Shown here in pieces: positions 1-7,951 of a DNA stretch of 64,000 nt. Source of the DNA: Tissierella praeacuta DSM 18095 (GTDB lineage: Bacteria > Bacillota > Clostridia > Tissierellales > Tissierellaceae); the NCBI RefSeq assembly GCF_900128955.1, contig NZ_FQTY01000006.1:117759-181758 (forward strand), in the 5' to 3' direction. Below the pieces are notes generated by a model. That model saw nothing but the letters and a program-made list of their open reading frames with translations. It did not search any database and was not told the DNA's origin. A program made the translations under genes and the position numbers. Position 1 is the first letter of the stretch; each line of letters opens with the position of its first letter.

Positions 1-233
1 AAAAACTTCTTTCCTTTAAATTCTATAATTTCATCCTCATTATATTCTGTATGAAGATAGTCTCCATTTCCCCTTACAATTATGGTTTTAATCCCCAAGG
101 CTTTAGATATTTTAACTCCATCATTGACATAATCTCCAAGATGAAATAAAATATCTGGTTTTTCTATTTCTGATAATTTCTCTATAATATCTTTATTATT
201 CCCATGTGTATCACTAACTACAGCTATCTTCAT
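1..233 (-). CDS. YfcE/MJ0936-type metallophosphoesterase (cut by window edge)
   Basis: The gene starts at an ATG at 233 and runs off the left edge, so only about 77 N-terminal residues are visible. The fragment opens MKIAVVSDTHGN and carries the calcineurin-like metal motifs in order: D-x-H near residue 8, HLGDY near 32 and RGNGD near 54. This family consists of small cytosolic phosphodiesterases using two divalent metals; the substrate is often unknown. It begins one base after the rdgB stop and is probably translated with it, as is common for rdgB-yfcE pairs in Firmicutes. The call is safe at family level only. Confidence 0.85.
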   Translation of the reverse strand, partial: MKIAVVSDTHGNNKDIIEKLSEIEKPDILFHLGDYVNDGVKISKALGIKTIIVRGNGDYLHTEYNEDEIIEFKGKKF

Positions 234-234
234 A

Positions 235-846
235 TTAACTTACCTCTAATATATTCTTTAGAGCCTCTTTTAGATTTTCTAATGCCTTTGCCCTATGACT
301 TATTTTATTTTTTACCTCTTCTCCTAATTCTGCAAAAGTTTCATTATATCCCTCTGGAATAAATAAAGGATCATATCCAAATCCATTCTTCCCTTTTAAC
401 TCAAACCCTATTTTACCTGCACATTCACCTGATACTACTATTATTTCTTTATTCTCTGTTATTAATACTATAACTGTTTTAAATTTAGCACCTCTTTTGT
501 TTAAAGATATATCTTTTAATTCATGTAAAAGCTTATTATTGTTTTTTACATCATTTCCTTCTTCTCCTGCATATCTTGAGGAATACACCCCAGGTTCACC
601 ATTTAATATATCTACAAAAAGTCCAGAATCATCTGCTAAAACCATATAATCTAGTTCTTCTGCTAAAGCTTTAGCCTTTTTCAAACTATTTTCCTCTAAT
701 GTATAACCATCTTCTACTACATCCAACTCACCTAAACCTACATCTTTCTTCGAAACAACTTCTATTGATAAACCTTCAAGTATATTCTTTATTTCCTCTA
801 CCTTATGTTGATTGCCCGTTGATAATACAAGTTTTCTTTTTTTCAT
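235..846 (-). CDS. rdgB: XTP/dITP pyrophosphatase (HAM1/RdgB family)
   Basis: This house-cleaning enzyme hydrolyses XTP, dITP and ITP to the monophosphate, keeping deaminated purines out of nucleic acids. The 203-residue length is normal. Family motifs are visible: STGNQHKVEE at the N-terminus (phosphate binding), ADDSGL near residue 71 with the catalytic Asp, the PGVYSSRYAG stretch, FGYDPLF near 156 and SHRAKAL near 183. The start is an ATG preceded by a GGAG-like site. The metallophosphoesterase gene follows directly, so the two form a short operon. Confidence 0.95.
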   Translation of the reverse strand: MKKRKLVLSTGNQHKVEEIKNILEGLSIEVVSKKDVGLGELDVVEDGYTLEENSLKKAKALAEELDYMVLADDSGLFVDILNGEPGVYSSRYAGEEGNDVKNNNKLLHELKDISLNKRGAKFKTVIVLITENKEIIVVSGECAGKIGFELKGKNGFGYDPLFIPEGYNETFAELGEEVKNKISHRAKALENLKEALKNILEVS

Positions 847-937
847 ATTAAATATATACTCCTTTATTTTTAATATCCTTTTCTATTATTATATTTTACC
901 AAATAAGAAAATTTTTATCTATAATAAAAATAATCAA

Positions 938-966
938 TTGACTTATTCACATTTGTTTGATAAATA
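938..966 (+). promoter_or_regulatory. Candidate sigma-A promoter for the DUF4491 gene
   Basis: TTGACT (938-943) and TAAATA (961-966) are separated by 17 bases and lie just upstream of a GGAGGAG ribosome site and the ATG at 994. The -35 is near consensus and the -10 is weaker. Inferred from sequence only. Confidence 0.5.
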
Positions 967-993
967 TAAAAGTATTGATGGGAGGAGTTTAAT

Positions 994-1305
994 ATGAATT
1001 TAAGTGGAATCTTAGTTGGCATTGGAGCCTTTGCTATTATTGGAATATTTCACCCTATTGTTATAAAGACAGAATATCATTTTGGAAAAGGCGTATGGCC
1101 AATATTTTTAGTTTCAGGAATTATTTGTAATGTAGTTTCTATGGTTATATCTAATGTTGCCCTTTCTTCATTAACATCTGTTTTAGGTTTTACTCTATTT
1201 TGGAGCATTAAAGAACTATTTGAGCAAGAGGTTCGAGTAAGTAAAGGCTGGTATCCTAAAAACCCTAAAAGACAATCAAAGGCTACTGGTTCAAATTCAA
1301 ATTAA
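994..1305 (+). CDS. DUF4491 family small membrane protein
   Basis: A 103-residue protein with three predicted membrane segments: LSGILVGIGAFAIIGIF, a second around WPIFLVSGIICNVVSMVI, and a third around SSLTSVLGFTLFWSI. It ends in a basic tail with GWYPKNPKRQ. Length, the conserved IGIFHPIVIKTEY stretch and the GWYPKNP tail match the DUF4491 family, whose function is unknown. A GGAGGAG ribosome site sits 7-8 bases before the ATG. It is a single-gene unit on the plus strand between divergent rdgB and a strong terminator. Confidence 0.8.
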   Translation: MNLSGILVGIGAFAIIGIFHPIVIKTEYHFGKGVWPIFLVSGIICNVVSMVISNVALSSLTSVLGFTLFWSIKELFEQEVRVSKGWYPKNPKRQSKATGSNSN

Positions 1306-1347
1306 TAAAGAAAAAAGTGAGCAAAGCTCACTTTTTTCTTTATTAAT
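1301..1347. terminator. Bidirectional rho-independent terminator
   Basis: A perfect 22-bp inverted repeat (1301-1322 and 1326-1347) with a 3-base loop has A-rich and T-rich ends, so it can stop transcription from both sides. It separates the plus-strand DUF4491 gene from the minus-strand GerMN gene that ends at 1387. Confidence 0.9.
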
Positions 1348-1386
1348 TTATAATTGAAAATTCATCTCCAAATTAACGTTACTGCC

Positions 1387-2376
1387 TTAATATTCATTTG
1401 CAAAAACAGGAATAGTAGTATTTATTGTTTCTCCATCTATAAGTAACTCAACATTGTTAATTTCCTCAAACTGACTTAATGTCAATCCTATATTTTTTAC
1501 TATATCGCTAAACATTTTATCTTCCGATGAATCTGAGTGGTTGTCATAAGATATATCTACATATGCAGTACCATTTTTTACTTCTACTCCTTGAAGCATA
1601 ACACCCCTTGGAATATCTGAAGACAAACCTATGTCCTGTGGTGGTCCTTCAAATAGAAGATCTAATGCAGAATATACATTTGCTACTGGTGCTAAAGTAG
1701 GTACAGTAACTGGTATAAAATATTCAAATTCTTCTTCATTCATACCCTTATAATAAACAACTACCTTTGACCTTCCATCTTCTAGTTTTCCAACTAAATT
1801 AATATTTTCTCTTGCTAAAGGTTTACTAATATCTCCTCCATGTTTTAAAGAAGGTATTACCTTTCCACCAACTAAAATTTGTACTTCTCTAATAGCCGGA
1901 AACTCTGTTAATGTATATACTACACCTTTTATAAAATTTTCTTCTTCCTTTTCTGATTGATTTTCTAAAACTTTATCAGAAAAGTCTACCTTACATACTC
2001 CTGTTTCATCATTTATAGATATTCCTAAAACTTCTGTACCTGCTGGGATTATAGGCAATAAACCAGTAGGGTTTAAAGTTTCCCGAACTTCTGGGCTATC
2101 AATCATATTTTTAAGTGTTACCCTTGCAATTCCTTCTTCCCAAGGAATCTTTCTCATTACAGGAACTAAATATCCATCCTTATCCTTAAAATACATAACT
2201 GTTCTTCTAATTCCTTCCTCCTCAGCTACAACCACTTCTTCTTCGTCAGACCTAATTATTTCTATTTCCTCTTCCTTAGCTGTTAACCTATCATTAATAA
2301 GGTTTTTGCCAATTCCCAATACTGTTAAACCTAAGACTACTATTAGTCCAAATAATATTATTCTCCTGTTCACCAT
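1387..2376 (-). CDS. GerMN domain protein (two GerMN repeats), membrane-anchored
   Basis: About 329 residues: a short cytoplasmic start, one hydrophobic anchor (RIILFGLIVVLGLTVLGIG), an acidic linker and two GerMN modules (roughly 75-190 and 215-325). Each has the typical phiDFS/DIS strand and a 'GPP'- or 'IDSPE'-type helix start. GerMN domains occur in GerM and in cell-wall/spore peptidoglycan proteins; the molecular role is unclear. Several starts are possible (TTG, ATG, ATG, GTG in a row); the second ATG at 2376 has the best spacing, 7 bases, to the GGAGG site. It follows the UPF0316 gene and ends at a terminator. Confidence 0.8.
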   Translation of the reverse strand: MVNRRIILFGLIVVLGLTVLGIGKNLINDRLTAKEEEIEIIRSDEEEVVVAEEEGIRRTVMYFKDKDGYLVPVMRKIPWEEGIARVTLKNMIDSPEVRETLNPTGLLPIIPAGTEVLGISINDETGVCKVDFSDKVLENQSEKEEENFIKGVVYTLTEFPAIREVQILVGGKVIPSLKHGGDISKPLARENINLVGKLEDGRSKVVVYYKGMNEEEFEYFIPVTVPTLAPVANVYSALDLLFEGPPQDIGLSSDIPRGVMLQGVEVKNGTAYVDISYDNHSDSSEDKMFSDIVKNIGLTLSQFEEINNVELLIDGETINTTIPVFANEY

Positions 2377-2445
2377 CATCAACCCTCCTAAATTATACTA
2401 TTATATTATATTAGAAGAGTTGTCAGACTATGATTAATTTATCTT

Positions 2446-2967
2446 TTACTTTTTATTAGTTGCAAAATACCCTCCACTAATAGGGTTAATATTATTTACT
2501 GTTATAAATGCTTTTTTATCATATTCATATACTATTTTCTTTAAATTAGGTAAATCTTTACGATTTATAGCTACATTGAATATCTCTTTACTACCTTCTA
2601 ATCCTTGACCGATTACGACTGTTACACCAAATCCATTTTGCCTAAGGATTTGAAGCAACTCTTTATTGTCTGGTTTATTTAATATAATTTGAGTTGCCAA
2701 ATTGCCTAATGCAATTTTATTTTCTATTGTAATTCCCAGATAATTTCCACAAGCAAAACCTAATGCATAAGATAATAGATTTAATGGATTATCTAGATTT
2801 CCAACAACCTTACTCAATGCTGTTACATAGATACTTACTTCAAAAAAACCAATTAATGCGGCTTGCCATCTTCTTCCTTGTACAACCATCAGTGTCCGAA
2901 TAGTAGCTAAGGACACATCTGATACCCTTGCAAAGAAAATAAATAAATACCCAAATATTAACTCCAT
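2446..2967 (-). CDS. UPF0316 / DUF2179-DUF5698 membrane protein
   Basis: A 173-residue protein. The N-terminal half has about three membrane helices with the conserved FFARVSDVSLATIRTLMVVQG segment that marks the UPF0316 (YebE-like) family. The C-terminal half is a soluble DUF2179 (YitT-type) domain of about 80 residues with the RQNGFGVTVVIGQG stretch. No reaction is known. A GGGGGAG site lies five bases upstream of the ATG. It probably shares a message with the GerMN gene downstream, while a terminator separates it from the amidase upstream. Confidence 0.85.
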   Translation of the reverse strand: MELIFGYLFIFFARVSDVSLATIRTLMVVQGRRWQAALIGFFEVSIYVTALSKVVGNLDNPLNLLSYALGFACGNYLGITIENKIALGNLATQIILNKPDNKELLQILRQNGFGVTVVIGQGLEGSKEIFNVAINRKDLPNLKKIVYEYDKKAFITVNNINPISGGYFATNKK

Positions 2968-2986
2968 ATCTTCTCCCCCTTAAAAA

Positions 2987-3016
2987 TATATAGACAAGGT
3001 AACCCTTGCCTATATA
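2987..3016 (-). terminator. Rho-independent terminator of the amidase gene
   Basis: A 13-bp stem (2987-2999 with 3004-3016, one G-T pair) and a 4-base loop lie immediately after the amidase stop and are followed on the minus strand by a T tract. It stands between the amidase and the UPF0316 gene. Confidence 0.85.
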
Positions 3017-5077
3017 TTAATACATTTCAAAATATTTTTCTATTCCTTTTATTATAGCATCTACTATTTTATACTGATATTCTTCTGTATATAGAAGTCT
3101 TTCTTCTGCCTCATTAGATAAAAATCCTGTTTCCACTAAAACCGCTGGCATTTTTGTTTCCCTAAGAACTACTAAATTTGGTCTTTGAATTATTCCTTTA
3201 TCCGCTGCACCAGTAGCTTTTAATAATTCCTCCATTATAATTTTAGCAAAAGGATGCTGATCTACTTCTTTTTTGCTTGAATTAGTTGCAGGACAATATA
3301 ACACTTGAATTCCAGCAATTGACCTATTATCATGGGCATTACCATGTATACTTACAAATACATCTGCATAATTATCGTTTGCAATTCTAGCTCTTTCATA
3401 TAAATCAATAAATTCATCTTTATCCCTAGTCATTATTGTATTATATCCTTTGGCTTTAAGTGCATCATTAAGTTTTAAAGAAACACTAAGACTCAAATCC
3501 TTTTCATATCTTTTGCCAATTGATATAGCCCCGGGATCCTTTCCACCATGTCCAGCATCTACAACAATTACCCTATCTGTAGATTTTACATTTTCACCTT
3601 TTCTCAATAATAAGGAGATTTTATCATCAAATTCTCTAGAAAGTAAAACATATTCTATATCTTTTTTAAGTTTAATAGAAACCGTAGTCTTGGATTTACC
3701 TTCATAAATTTCAACTTCATCAACTAAATTATCTTTTATAGGAATTATTCCTTCATCTAATTTTACATTTTCACTTGGAATGGTTATTTCTATTAACTTG
3801 CTGCCTAGCTCATAATCTACAGAATAATCTGTTACCGTAAGATTATTTATAGTAAGGATTTTATCAACACCTTCTGAAGTATAAAAAATATTTTCCCAAG
3901 AAGTTTTTTCAGGATAAATTATAATTTTATTATCTTGACTTTCTAATTTTATATCTGGATCAGTTACACCATCTTTCACATCTAATACTACTCTAACTAT
4001 TTTATCAATAGAACTATAGTTATTATCACCACTAAATTGTGACGCCCTAACTCCTTTAATAAATCCTAAATCATAATTATAATTATATTGTGTACTTTCT
4101 TCAAAACTAGAATCCATTAAATCTACTACTACTCTTTCTGGATTCTTTAATTTCATCAAATTAACCTTAGGCTTAGATGTACCTTGAATTACAATGGCTT
4201 CTTTTCCATTTATTATTTCTTTTGTAATTGATTTTACCTTATTTACAAAGGATATAACCATATCCTTGCCATCATTTGCAAGGGAAATATCATGTGTCCC
4301 TAATTGATTTAATTTTATTACAACCCTAGTGATACTAGGTTCTGAAGAAAACTGAGAGTATTCAATGTTTTCAATTATACCATCATTTACATTAATAATA
4401 CCTTGATTATTTTTAACATCAATTAAATCAAGTTTAGAATCCTTTATATCTATGACTAATTTATTTGAATCCTGTAAAAACATTGTCTCATATTCAATAC
4501 TTTTATTACTATTTATAACTATTTTGTTTTTATCTGTACTTCCTTTTCCAATAGAAATCCCCTTTATAATACCTATACCATTTTCTTGTTTAGAATTAAT
4601 ATATGGAGCTTCTTTTGCACTATCCCATCCAATTTCATAACCAAATAATTCATTAACAAACCTTAAGGGAACCATAGTCCTAGTATCTTTATTTCCTAAG
4701 GTTACTAATCTAGGAATGGCATATTTATCCAATGTCTTTTTCTCACCATTTATTATAGCAATATTACTATTTATGGTAAATTTTCCTTCCTTATCCCCAT
4801 AATTCACTATAGCAGTCTTAGTTTTTTGATCCCAACCAACTTCCGCACCATAATTTTCTGCTACAAATCTAATAGGAACCAAAGTCCTATTAGTATGAAC
4901 AAAGGAGGGAAATTCCGTATTAATAGCTTGTCCGTCCATAATAATTGGTACTGGCTTTACAGAAATTTTAGTACCATTCATACTTACTTGAATTGTCTTG
5001 TTACTAGCTGCATATCCTATTTGACTAAATAAAAGCAATAGTACAAACAAAGATAGCATTATCTTCCACCTTTTCAT
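3017..5077 (-). CDS. N-acetylmuramoyl-L-alanine amidase with copper-amine-oxidase-like and AMIN domains
   Basis: A secreted cell-wall hydrolase of 686 residues that cleaves the amide between MurNAc and L-Ala. Order of parts: signal peptide (1-24, ending GYAAS); copper-amine-oxidase N-terminal-like domain with 'TLVPIRFVAE' and 'TMVPLRFVNE' repeats (about 30-160); two or three AMIN-like beta domains (about 165-490), which target peptidoglycan; and an Amidase_3 catalytic domain (about 505-680). The zinc/catalytic residues are visible in DAGHGGKDPGA (His), YEKDLS (Glu), SIHGNA (His) and LVETGFLSN (catalytic Glu). The stalk-AMIN-amidase architecture is common in clostridia and often linked to sporulation or cell separation. 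Confidence 0.93.
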   Translation of the reverse strand: MKRWKIMLSLFVLLLLFSQIGYAASNKTIQVSMNGTKISVKPVPIIMDGQAINTEFPSFVHTNRTLVPIRFVAENYGAEVGWDQKTKTAIVNYGDKEGKFTINSNIAIINGEKKTLDKYAIPRLVTLGNKDTRTMVPLRFVNELFGYEIGWDSAKEAPYINSKQENGIGIIKGISIGKGSTDKNKIVINSNKSIEYETMFLQDSNKLVIDIKDSKLDLIDVKNNQGIINVNDGIIENIEYSQFSSEPSITRVVIKLNQLGTHDISLANDGKDMVISFVNKVKSITKEIINGKEAIVIQGTSKPKVNLMKLKNPERVVVDLMDSSFEESTQYNYNYDLGFIKGVRASQFSGDNNYSSIDKIVRVVLDVKDGVTDPDIKLESQDNKIIIYPEKTSWENIFYTSEGVDKILTINNLTVTDYSVDYELGSKLIEITIPSENVKLDEGIIPIKDNLVDEVEIYEGKSKTTVSIKLKKDIEYVLLSREFDDKISLLLRKGENVKSTDRVIVVDAGHGGKDPGAISIGKRYEKDLSLSVSLKLNDALKAKGYNTIMTRDKDEFIDLYERARIANDNYADVFVSIHGNAHDNRSIAGIQVLYCPATNSSKKEVDQHPFAKIIMEELLKATGAADKGIIQRPNLVVLRETKMPAVLVETGFLSNEAEERLLYTEEYQYKIVDAIIKGIEKYFEMY

Positions 5078-5188
5078 TTATCTACCTCCTTATGCCCCTA
5101 ACCATTAATAAAGTTTGTCTATTTTATTTATATCATTTAGTCAATTATTATGTCAACGAATTACGAATTTTGTAACCATAATGTAATA

Positions 5189-6184
5189 TTACTTAGTAAA
5201 TAACAAAGCCTTATATAATTCATCAGATTTTGGTGGTTCTATATCATAATTTGCCCCATTTTTCTCTAATATAATACCTTTTTCTATTATCTCTCCTATA
5301 ATTGTAACTTTAATTCCAACCTTATTCAGTTCTTCATTGATTATTGAAACCTTTTCATCTTCTGCAATAATTAACATAGAGCCACTAGATATTAATCTAT
5401 ATAAGTCTATACTAAGTATATCAGCTATTTCTTTAGTTACATCTTTTACAGGTATCAACTCTTCTATAATCTTTATTCCCTTTCCAGTAGCCTTAGATGC
5501 TTCCCAAACCGCTCCTAAAACTCCTCCTTCAGTAATATCATGCATATATCTGACACCAATTTGTCCACAAATTGTACCTTCTTTAACTACACTTAACATA
5601 CTATCCATGCTTTTTGCCATATTGAGTTTATCTTTCCCTATTTTATCAGTTAATTGTTTTTCTAATTCCTTTGCAATTATGGATGTTCCCTCTATTCCAG
5701 CATACTTAGTAATTAGTACTTTATCTCCAATCTTTATCTTTCTTGGATTAGGTAATTTTTCCTTAGACTGTTTTCCTATAACAGTTGTACTTATTACTAT
5801 CCTGTTTACTGCATCTGTAATTTCCGTATGTCCTCCCATTATTTCAACATTGATTTCTTTTGCTACTTCTCCCGCTTCTTTCATAATATTTTCTATATCT
5901 TCTTCTGAAGTCTTAGGTGGTGCTAATATAGTAATTAAAACTCCTATAGGCTCTGCTCCACTGGTAGATACATCATTACAAGAAATATGTACAGCCAGTT
6001 TTCCAATATCTTTAGTTGTCCCTGTAATTGGATCTGTGCTGATTACACATAAATCATTATCAAAATCAATTACAGCACTATCTTCTCCTACTGCAGCTCT
6101 TACTAATACTTCATCTCTTTTATTTTTTATATTTGATAAAACTATTTTTTCCAAAACCTCATTAGGTAATTTCCCAATTTCCAT
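5189..6184 (-). CDS. AIR synthase-related protein (HypE/ThiL/PurM-like ATP-binding fold)
   Basis: About 331 residues of the PurM/HypE/ThiL/SelD superfamily, with an N-terminal AIRS domain (GEDSAVIDFDNDLCVISTDP, then 'HISCNDVSTSGAEP') and a C-terminal AIRS_C domain (about 155-310). The superfamily forms acyl- or carbamoyl-phosphate-type intermediates with ATP. It is closest in look to the 'AIR synthase / hydrogenase maturation factor' group of clostridia, but it lacks the HypE C-terminal Cys and no other hyp genes are nearby. True function is therefore unknown. The ATG at 6184 is chosen because GGAGGT lies six bases upstream; a longer upstream start is less likely. Confidence 0.75.
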   Translation of the reverse strand: MEIGKLPNEVLEKIVLSNIKNKRDEVLVRAAVGEDSAVIDFDNDLCVISTDPITGTTKDIGKLAVHISCNDVSTSGAEPIGVLITILAPPKTSEEDIENIMKEAGEVAKEINVEIMGGHTEITDAVNRIVISTTVIGKQSKEKLPNPRKIKIGDKVLITKYAGIEGTSIIAKELEKQLTDKIGKDKLNMAKSMDSMLSVVKEGTICGQIGVRYMHDITEGGVLGAVWEASKATGKGIKIIEELIPVKDVTKEIADILSIDLYRLISSGSMLIIAEDEKVSIINEELNKVGIKVTIIGEIIEKGIILEKNGANYDIEPPKSDELYKALLFTK

Positions 6185-6294
6185 CTTGCTACCTCCTATA
6201 ATGCTCAATCTATATTTTAATTATATTGTACCATATGTATAACACTTTTAATATACTTTCGATACACTTTTAAAACACATTTTAATAATAAAAT

Positions 6295-6353
6295 ATGCTC
6301 CTCTTATAGTATACAGTTTTTATTATCTCAACTGTCCACCACAAGAGGAGCAT
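6295..6353 (-). terminator. Nested hairpin, probable terminator
   Basis: An 11-bp outer inverted repeat (6295-6305 with 6343-6353) encloses a second 6-bp stem (6313-6318 with 6330-6335). On the minus strand it follows the stop of the 6372-7001 gene and is followed by a T-rich run, as expected for a terminator. The long interior loop is unusual. Confidence 0.55.
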
Positions 6354-6371
6354 GTCTCTCGATTCACTTTG

Positions 6372-7001
6372 TTATATTAAAGTTTTCAATTCTGCTAATA
6401 TATTTCTACACTCTTTATCATTCATAATTCTAAATTTTGCTACATTACGAATATTATCATGTTGATTGGTTACAGAATCGTTATCTATACTTTTAACATC
6501 TTTTTTATTAAGCTGTTCCATAAAATAATCATCTGCTGCTTTCCTTAATGAATGTTCGTCATAAGTTGGTTTATTTGAAGCATCTGAGAATTCTTTTACT
6601 ACGGCTCTGGCTAATGATGCAATTCCAGATACCCTCTCTACAATATACTTTTCATATTCACAGTATTCAATATCTCCTAATGATTTTTTCTCATAGGCAC
6701 TTTGAATTAAAGGCTTTATAGTATCAAAAAACTCTTTATCAAATTTTAAATCTCTTTTATCCATAGTATCGTCATGAAAAATTGGATTAGTTATTCTAAA
6801 TTCATCTCCAACAACAGCTCCATTTAAGTACCTTTCAATTACAGCATTTATCAACCTATCTAAATCTATAAAAGAATAATCTGGATTGGAATTGTACGCA
6901 TAATTATTATTCTTTTCTCCTTCTTTTCCTTTAATCTCATGACTTTTTGTGCTACTATTTACTTTTATTGACTCATAAGCTCTATTTATTCTATTTATCA
7001 T
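6372..7001 (-). CDS. Uncharacterised protein, 209 residues
   Basis: I do not recognise a family. The protein is hydrophilic with no signal peptide or membrane segment. A low-complexity Lys/Ser/Asn-rich first 45 residues precede a mostly helical, charged remainder with stretches such as YCEYEKYIVERVSGIASLARAVVKEF (described, not a known motif). The C-terminus is also charged. It begins 12 bases after the stop of the secreted protein at 7014-7511 and so is probably co-transcribed with it. Codon and base use match the neighbours. Confidence 0.6.
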   Translation of the reverse strand: MINRINRAYESIKVNSSTKSHEIKGKEGEKNNNYAYNSNPDYSFIDLDRLINAVIERYLNGAVVGDEFRITNPIFHDDTMDKRDLKFDKEFFDTIKPLIQSAYEKKSLGDIEYCEYEKYIVERVSGIASLARAVVKEFSDASNKPTYDEHSLRKAADDYFMEQLNKKDVKSIDNDSVTNQHDNIRNVAKFRIMNDKECRNILAELKTLI

Positions 7002-7013
7002 ATGATATTTCTC

Positions 7014-7511
7014 CTATCTAGCATCTATCATTATATCATAGCTTACTTGATCCCAAGAACTACTAAGTAAACTTAGCTTTACAAAATAATCTCCTTCTGG
7101 AGCATTTCGAGCAGTGACAACTTGTTGAATTCCATTACTATTTCCCTCAGCAACATATGTCATAGTTCCATTACTATTTTGACGATAAATTTCAATCTTT
7201 ACTTTTCCCCTAGTGGATATATTGAATAAAGTAACATCTATATTTCCATAATTTCTATGACTATAGTAATAATAGTCAACTGAGTCATAACCTCTCTCTA
7301 ACTTGCCTCTTCTCCATTGTGTATTAGCTTTTAATTCATTATTTTGTTTTGCTTGTGCTGGTGTGTCATTTGGTTCAACTTCATACATTCCGCTCATTAC
7401 ACTGATATTCTTATTTGTTTTACCTGCAACATTGCCACCTTCAGCAAAAACTGTTGTACTTGTTACTACTAAAATCATCGCTACTAATAAAACCATACTT
7501 TTTTTCCTCAT
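7014..7511 (-). CDS. Secreted protein with PPC-like (pre-peptidase C-terminal) domain
   Basis: A 165-residue protein. A clear signal peptide (MRKKSMVLLVAMILVV, cleavage near TVFAEG) is followed by a short linker and one beta-rich domain. That domain starts with the diagnostic 'YEVEPNDTPAQA' and continues through DYYYYSHRNYGNIDVTLF and GDYFVKLSLL, the pattern of bacterial PPC domains that normally accompany secreted proteases. No protease domain is present, so this is a stand-alone exported PPC domain of unknown role. It forms an operon with the uncharacterised gene at 6372. Confidence 0.75.
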   Translation of the reverse strand: MRKKSMVLLVAMILVVTSTTVFAEGGNVAGKTNKNISVMSGMYEVEPNDTPAQAKQNNELKANTQWRRGKLERGYDSVDYYYYSHRNYGNIDVTLFNISTRGKVKIEIYRQNSNGTMTYVAEGNSNGIQQVVTARNAPEGDYFVKLSLLSSSWDQVSYDIMIDAR

Positions 7512-7739
7512 ATTCCCTTTCCCCCATTTTTAATATTTTTAAGGTTTTGTCAATGGTTTCTTCATGTTATAAATTCTTTACCCATATATATAGCTATTAA
7601 TCAATTTATTTGAAAACAAAAAAATATTTTGTGATTATATTTTAATAATAATTAAATATATTTTGGAAAGAATAATTAGAGCAATGGGTAATTGACAATG
7701 CACAATTGACAATTAATTCTAAGGGAGGGTTTAGCTTTG

Positions 7740-7874
7740 ATGATACCTTGTTCTGAAAAATGCGTATATGCAGAGGACGGCTTATGTGCTTTAGATACAG
7801 TTACTCCTCCATCGAATACTCCTACTAAAGATTGTCCTTATTTTACTAAAAAAGAAAAAAAAGAAGATTCATAA
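7740..7874 (+). CDS. Small Cys-rich protein (44 residues), type often labelled 'hydroxymyristoyl-ACP dehydratase'
   Basis: A short gene: ATG at 7740 (or TTG at 7737) to TAA at 7872-7874, with an AGGGAGG ribosome site about 9-12 bases upstream. The product begins MIPCSEKCVYAEDGLCALD and contains four Cys in C-x3-C-x8-C and a later DCPYF, ending in a Lys/Glu-rich tail. Proteins of this pattern are common in clostridia and are often misnamed hydroxymyristoyl-ACP dehydratase; the spacing suggests a small metal-binding or disulphide-free Cys knuckle. The function is unknown. A strong terminator follows directly. Confidence 0.7.
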   Translation: MIPCSEKCVYAEDGLCALDTVTPPSNTPTKDCPYFTKKEKKEDS

Positions 7875-7894
7875 ACTCTCCATAATCTAAAATT

Positions 7895-7934
7895 AAAAGC
7901 ACTAAAAATTATTCAAATAATTTTTAGTGCTTTT
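7895..7934. terminator. Bidirectional rho-independent terminator
   Basis: A 19-bp inverted repeat (7895-7913 with 7916-7934) with A/T-rich flanks lies between the plus-strand Cys-rich gene and the minus-strand carbamate kinase gene, which converge here. Confidence 0.85.
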
Positions 7935-7951
7935 AAAGTTTAAATTAATTA

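Noticed and set aside
812..997. Plus-strand frame ahead of the DUF4491 gene
   Set aside because: Starts inside rdgB on the opposite strand, covers the promoter region and has no ribosome site; product is low-complexity.
5337..6242. Long open frame on the plus strand (about 300 codons) opposite the AIR synthase-like gene
   Set aside because: It is the antisense of a clearly coding gene, has no ribosome site, and its product is low-complexity Ser/Ile/Pro-rich without family features.
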